From Glycomyces lechevalierae (lineage in GTDB: Bacteria > Actinomycetota > Actinomycetes > Mycobacteriales > Micromonosporaceae), in NCBI RefSeq assembly GCF_027622945.1, contig NZ_JAPZVQ010000001.1:1-64000 (forward strand): a stretch of 64,000 nucleotides of DNA, written 5' to 3'. The notes beneath the pieces were generated by a model. It searched no databases. It had not been told where the DNA came from and saw nothing but the letters and a program-made list of their open reading frames with translations. The translations under genes were made by a program, and so were the position numbers. Shown piece after piece: positions 61,599-64,000 of the stretch (position 1 is the stretch's first letter; each line of letters opens with the position of its first letter).

Positions 61599-61852
61599 GA
61601 GTGCGGTTCGACGGCGTGGAGGTCGAGGCCCACGAGGGCCAGACCGTCGCGGGAGTCCTGCTGGCCAAGGGGATCCGCTCGTGGCGGACCACCAGGGGCG
61701 GGGACCGGCCGCGGGGCCTGTTCTGCGGCATCGGGGTGTGCTTCGACTGCCTCGTGAACGTGAACGGCGTGCCCGATGTGCGGGCGTGCCAGCGGGTGGT
61801 CGCCGAAGGCGACGACATCCGCACCCAGGCCGGGGCGGAGCTGCCGTCATGA
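61595..61852 (+). CDS. (2Fe-2S) subunit of the three-subunit dehydrogenase
   Basis: An 85-residue ferredoxin-like protein with the cluster Cys pattern FCGIGVCFDCLVN and a further Cys in RACQ, and a RWSRT-type segment just before it. It matches the HcnA/hydroxyproline dehydrogenase gamma type. GTG start overlaps the previous stop; its stop overlaps the next ATG (ATGA). Confidence 0.88.
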   Translation: MRVRFDGVEVEAHEGQTVAGVLLAKGIRSWRTTRGGDRPRGLFCGIGVCFDCLVNVNGVPDVRACQRVVAEGDDIRTQAGAELPS

Positions 61853-63222
61853 GGCGCATCGTGGTGATCGGCGCGGGACCGGCGGGCCTGGCGGCCGCGA
61901 ACGCCGCTGCGCTGCACGGGGTCGAAGTCGTCTTGATCGACGCGGGCGCGAAGCTCGGCGGGCAGTACCACCGGCAGGACGCGCTCGCGGCGGGCGACAG
62001 GTTCGAGCTGCCCCGGAACGTCGAGCATGTGGCGAACGCGGCCGTGTGGGCTATCGAGCCGGTCGACGGCGGGCACCGCGTGCACCTGCGGGTGGGCCCG
62101 GCCGACGGACCGGACCGGAAGGGGCGGGCCGTGGAGGCGCGGGCGCTCGTGCTCGCCACGGGCGCTTACGATCGCGCGCTGCCGTTCCCGGGCTGGGACC
62201 TGCCGGGCGTGTTCACCGCCGGTGCGGCGCAGGCGATGGCGAAGGGCCAGGGCGTCGCGGTCGGCGACCGGGTCGTGGTCGGCGGGACCGGGCCGTTCCT
62301 GCTGCCGGTGGCGGCCTCGCTGATCGGCGCGGGCGCGCGGGTCGTGGAGGTCGCGGAGGCGAACGCGGCGGTGACCGGATGGCTGGCGAACCCAAAGGGG
62401 GCGCTGGCGGGCTGGTCGAAGACCGGTGAGCTGATGCGGTACGCGGGGACGCTGGCGCGGCACCGGGTGCCGTACCGGTCGCGCACGGCCGTGATCGAGG
62501 CGCACGGCAGCGACTGCGTGGAGTCGGTGACCGTGGCGCGGCTCGACGCGCTGTGGAACCCGGTGCCGGGTTCGGAGCGGCGGCTCGAGGCGGACGCGGT
62601 GGCGGTCGGGTTCGGGTTCACGCCGCAGTTGGAGCTGGCGCTGGCGGCGCGGTGCCGGGTCGAGGACGGGTTCGTGGCTGTCGATGCGGTGCAAGGGACT
62701 TCGGCTCCGGGCGTGTTCGCGGCCGGGGAGTTGACGGGCATCGGCGGGGCCGAGCTGGCGGCGTCCGAGGGCGCGGTCGCGGGTGCGGCGGCGGCGAAGT
62801 TCGTGGGCGCGGCGGTCGAGCCGCCGGTGCGGGCGATGGCGAAGGTGCGGTCGGGCCGGCGGTTCGCGGCGGCGCTGAACGCGGCGTACCCGGTGCGCTC
62901 GGGCTGGCACGACTGGCTGCGCGACGACACGATCGTGTGCCGGTGCGAGGAGGTCACGAAGCGCGCGCTGTTCCGGGCCGTGGACGAGCGGGACGTGGGC
63001 GCGGTGCGCTCGCTCAAGCTCGTGAGCGGGGCCGGGCTGGGCCTGTGCCAGGGCCGGGTGTGCGGGCGGAACGTGGCCGAGCTGGCGGGCGTGGACGCGA
63101 CCGGGTTCGCCAAGCGGCCGATCGCGTCGCCGATCCGCTTGGCCGAACTGGCCGAGGAGGAGCCGGTGGAGTCGCCGATCGACGCGGAGGAGTCGGGCCG
63201 GGCGCTGGGCGTCGAGTACTAG
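61849..63222 (+). CDS. FAD-dependent oxidoreductase, alpha-type subunit with BFD-like domain
   Basis: A 457-residue protein: FAD motif VVIGAGPAGLAAANAAALHG, second dinucleotide motif VVVGGTGPFLLPVAASLIGAG, and a C-terminal BFD-like [2Fe-2S]-binding segment VCRCEEVTKRALF with GLCQGRVCGRN. This is the HcnB / alpha subunit layout, completing the three-gene complex. Regulation is not evident. The substrate is unproven: proline-like, opine or sarcosine oxidation are all possible. Confidence 0.87.
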   Translation: MRRIVVIGAGPAGLAAANAAALHGVEVVLIDAGAKLGGQYHRQDALAAGDRFELPRNVEHVANAAVWAIEPVDGGHRVHLRVGPADGPDRKGRAVEARALVLATGAYDRALPFPGWDLPGVFTAGAAQAMAKGQGVAVGDRVVVGGTGPFLLPVAASLIGAGARVVEVAEANAAVTGWLANPKGALAGWSKTGELMRYAGTLARHRVPYRSRTAVIEAHGSDCVESVTVARLDALWNPVPGSERRLEADAVAVGFGFTPQLELALAARCRVEDGFVAVDAVQGTSAPGVFAAGELTGIGGAELAASEGAVAGAAAAKFVGAAVEPPVRAMAKVRSGRRFAAALNAAYPVRSGWHDWLRDDTIVCRCEEVTKRALFRAVDERDVGAVRSLKLVSGAGLGLCQGRVCGRNVAELAGVDATGFAKRPIASPIRLAELAEEEPVESPIDAEESGRALGVEY

Positions 63223-63312
63223 ACACGAGCAGGTCGAGGAGCCGTCCGCCGGTGCGGGCGGCTCTCGGCGTCTCCGGGGCCGCTCGTGGAAGCGGCGCGC
63301 TCGGATTGAGGG

Positions 63313-63361
63313 TTGACATACGCTCCCGAGGTTGCGTACGGTACGCCTGACTACGTAGTCA
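63313..63361 (+). promoter_or_regulatory. promoter and operators of the beta-galactosidase gene
   Basis: TTGACA (63313-63318) with an 18-bp spacer to TACGGT (63337-63342). The -10 is overlapped by an interrupted palindrome GCGTAC-G-GTACGC (63334-63346), and a perfect palindrome TGACTACGTAGTCA lies at 63348-63361, just before the ribosome binding site AAGGAG. Both look like repressor sites, probably for a LacI-type regulator outside the window. Confidence 0.7.
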
Positions 63362-63374
63362 TAAGGAGCCGCAG

Positions 63375-64000
63375 ATGAGCAACTGGCCGAACCCGATCCT
63401 GTTCGGGGCCGCGTACTACTTCGAGTACCAGCCGGACGCCGCCGAAGGATTCGACACCGAGGCCGCCCGCGCGCGGCTCAAGAACGACCTCGACCTCATG
63501 GTCGAAGCCGGCTTCTCGGTGATCCGCGTCGGCGAGTCCGTATGGAGCACTTGGGAACCCGAGAACGGGCAGTTCGACCTCGACTGGCTGCAGCCGGTCC
63601 TCGACGGCGCCCACGAGCGCGGCATCGCCGTCATCCTCGGCACCCCCACGTACGCCGTCCCGCCGTGGCTCGTGCGCCTCTACCCCGAGATCGCCGGCGA
63701 GCACCGCACCGGCCAGCGCTTCAACTGGGGCGAGCGCCAGGAGGTCGACTACACCCACGCCGCGTTCAAGTTCCACGCCGAGCGGGTCATCCGCAAGATC
63801 CTCGCGCGCTATGCCGACCACCCGGCCGTGATCGGCTACCAGGTCGACAACGAGCCGGGCCTGCGGATCTACCACAACGAGGGCGTCTTCCAGCAGTTCG
63901 TCGACCGCCTGCGCCACCAGTACGGCGACGTCGAGACCCTCAACCGCGAATGGGGCCTGGTCTACTGGTCCCACCGGCTCGCCACCTGGGCCGACCTGTG
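63375..64000 (+). CDS. GH42 family beta-galactosidase, 5' part
   Basis: The ATG follows AAGGAGCC. About 208 residues are in the window and the frame runs past its end. The N-terminus FGAAYYFEYQP is typical of GH42, with RVGESVWSTWEP and GTPTYAVPPWL, and the acid/base residue region IGYQVDNEPG (Glu of NEP). It hydrolyses beta-galactosides; no signal peptide is visible. Only the N-terminal part of the TIM barrel is seen. Confidence 0.9.
   Translation, partial: MSNWPNPILFGAAYYFEYQPDAAEGFDTEAARARLKNDLDLMVEAGFSVIRVGESVWSTWEPENGQFDLDWLQPVLDGAHERGIAVILGTPTYAVPPWLVRLYPEIAGEHRTGQRFNWGERQEVDYTHAAFKFHAERVIRKILARYADHPAVIGYQVDNEPGLRIYHNEGVFQQFVDRLRHQYGDVETLNREWGLVYWSHRLATWADL

Noticed and set aside
1..64000. 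tRNA genes or CRISPR arrays
   Set aside because: No GTTCGA(A/G)TC-type T-arm in an intergenic cloverleaf context and no regularly spaced identical repeats were seen by eye; a tRNAscan-SE and CRISPR finder run would be decisive.

Overview
The window is high-GC DNA from an actinomycete (Actinomycetota). Support: the pervasive G/C third codon positions, an mshC gene for mycothiol synthesis, an IdeR/DmdR-type iron box, actinobacterial rRNA leader signals, and many short-leader or GTG/TTG-started genes. I cannot fix the genus. Apart from possible restarts discussed below it reads as ordinary chromosome with several accessory blocks.

Layout. 1-420: the 5' end of a 16S rRNA gene on the minus strand with its leader, boxA and promoter. 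747-8.9 kb: OsmC-type peroxidase, a KamA-family radical SAM protein, a quinone reductase with divergent XRE/MmyB regulator, three tandem imine-reductase-like paralogues with a divergent HxlR regulator, a DUF2087 protein and a HAD phosphatase. 9.0-23.5 kb: thymidine kinase, cobalamin-dependent methionine synthase, PPOX flavoprotein, TPM-domain/PspA envelope pair, phenylalanine hydroxylase, an orphan HoxX-like protein, mshC, an aldo/keto reductase, VOC and AraC genes. 24.4-25.9 kb: a long non-coding cassette (copy A). 25.9-33.2 kb: ABC-F resistance-type ATPase with an attenuator-like leader, M20 peptidase, KhtTU K+/H+ antiporter, transglutaminase-like protein, class A beta-lactamase-like protein and a gene remnant. 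33.2-41.3 kb: a nearly complete lysine-fermentation type pathway (kamA, kamD, kamE, kdd, kce, kal and a MutL/GlmL-type ATPase) in two divergent operons. 41.3-51.6 kb: an oxidoreductase/HxlR pair around a perfect 20-bp palindrome, an APH-like kinase, an iron-siderophore uptake operon under an IdeR box, and a heterodimeric ABC transporter with complementary degenerate ATP sites and a frameshifted 3' end. 52.3-53.6 kb: copy B of the non-coding cassette. 53.6-64 kb: two tandem serpins, a TetM/OtrA-like ribosomal protection gene with an overlapping upstream ORF, GNAT enzymes, a three-subunit FAD/Fe-S amine or hydroxyproline-type dehydrogenase, and the start of a GH42 beta-galactosidase.

How genes work together. 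KamA makes beta-lysine, KamDE moves the epsilon-amino group, Kdd oxidises, Kce cleaves with acetyl-CoA and Kal removes ammonia to give crotonyl-CoA, so the cluster can convert lysine to acetoacetate and crotonyl-CoA. The iron operon supplies Fe used by the radical SAM and oxygenase proteins. Three resistance-like systems (ABC-F, ribosomal protection GTPase, APH-like) lie within 32 kb, and two of them carry upstream ORFs of the kind used in attenuation.

The most unusual feature is a pair of non-coding cassettes (24.4-25.9 and 52.3-53.6 kb). Their first ~540 bp are highly similar, carry hairpins preserved between the copies, differ by indels that break any shared reading frame, and each sits between a plus-strand gene and a convergent minus-strand gene. 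I do not recognise them as a known RNA family and propose them as a candidate large structured RNA or mobile non-coding element.
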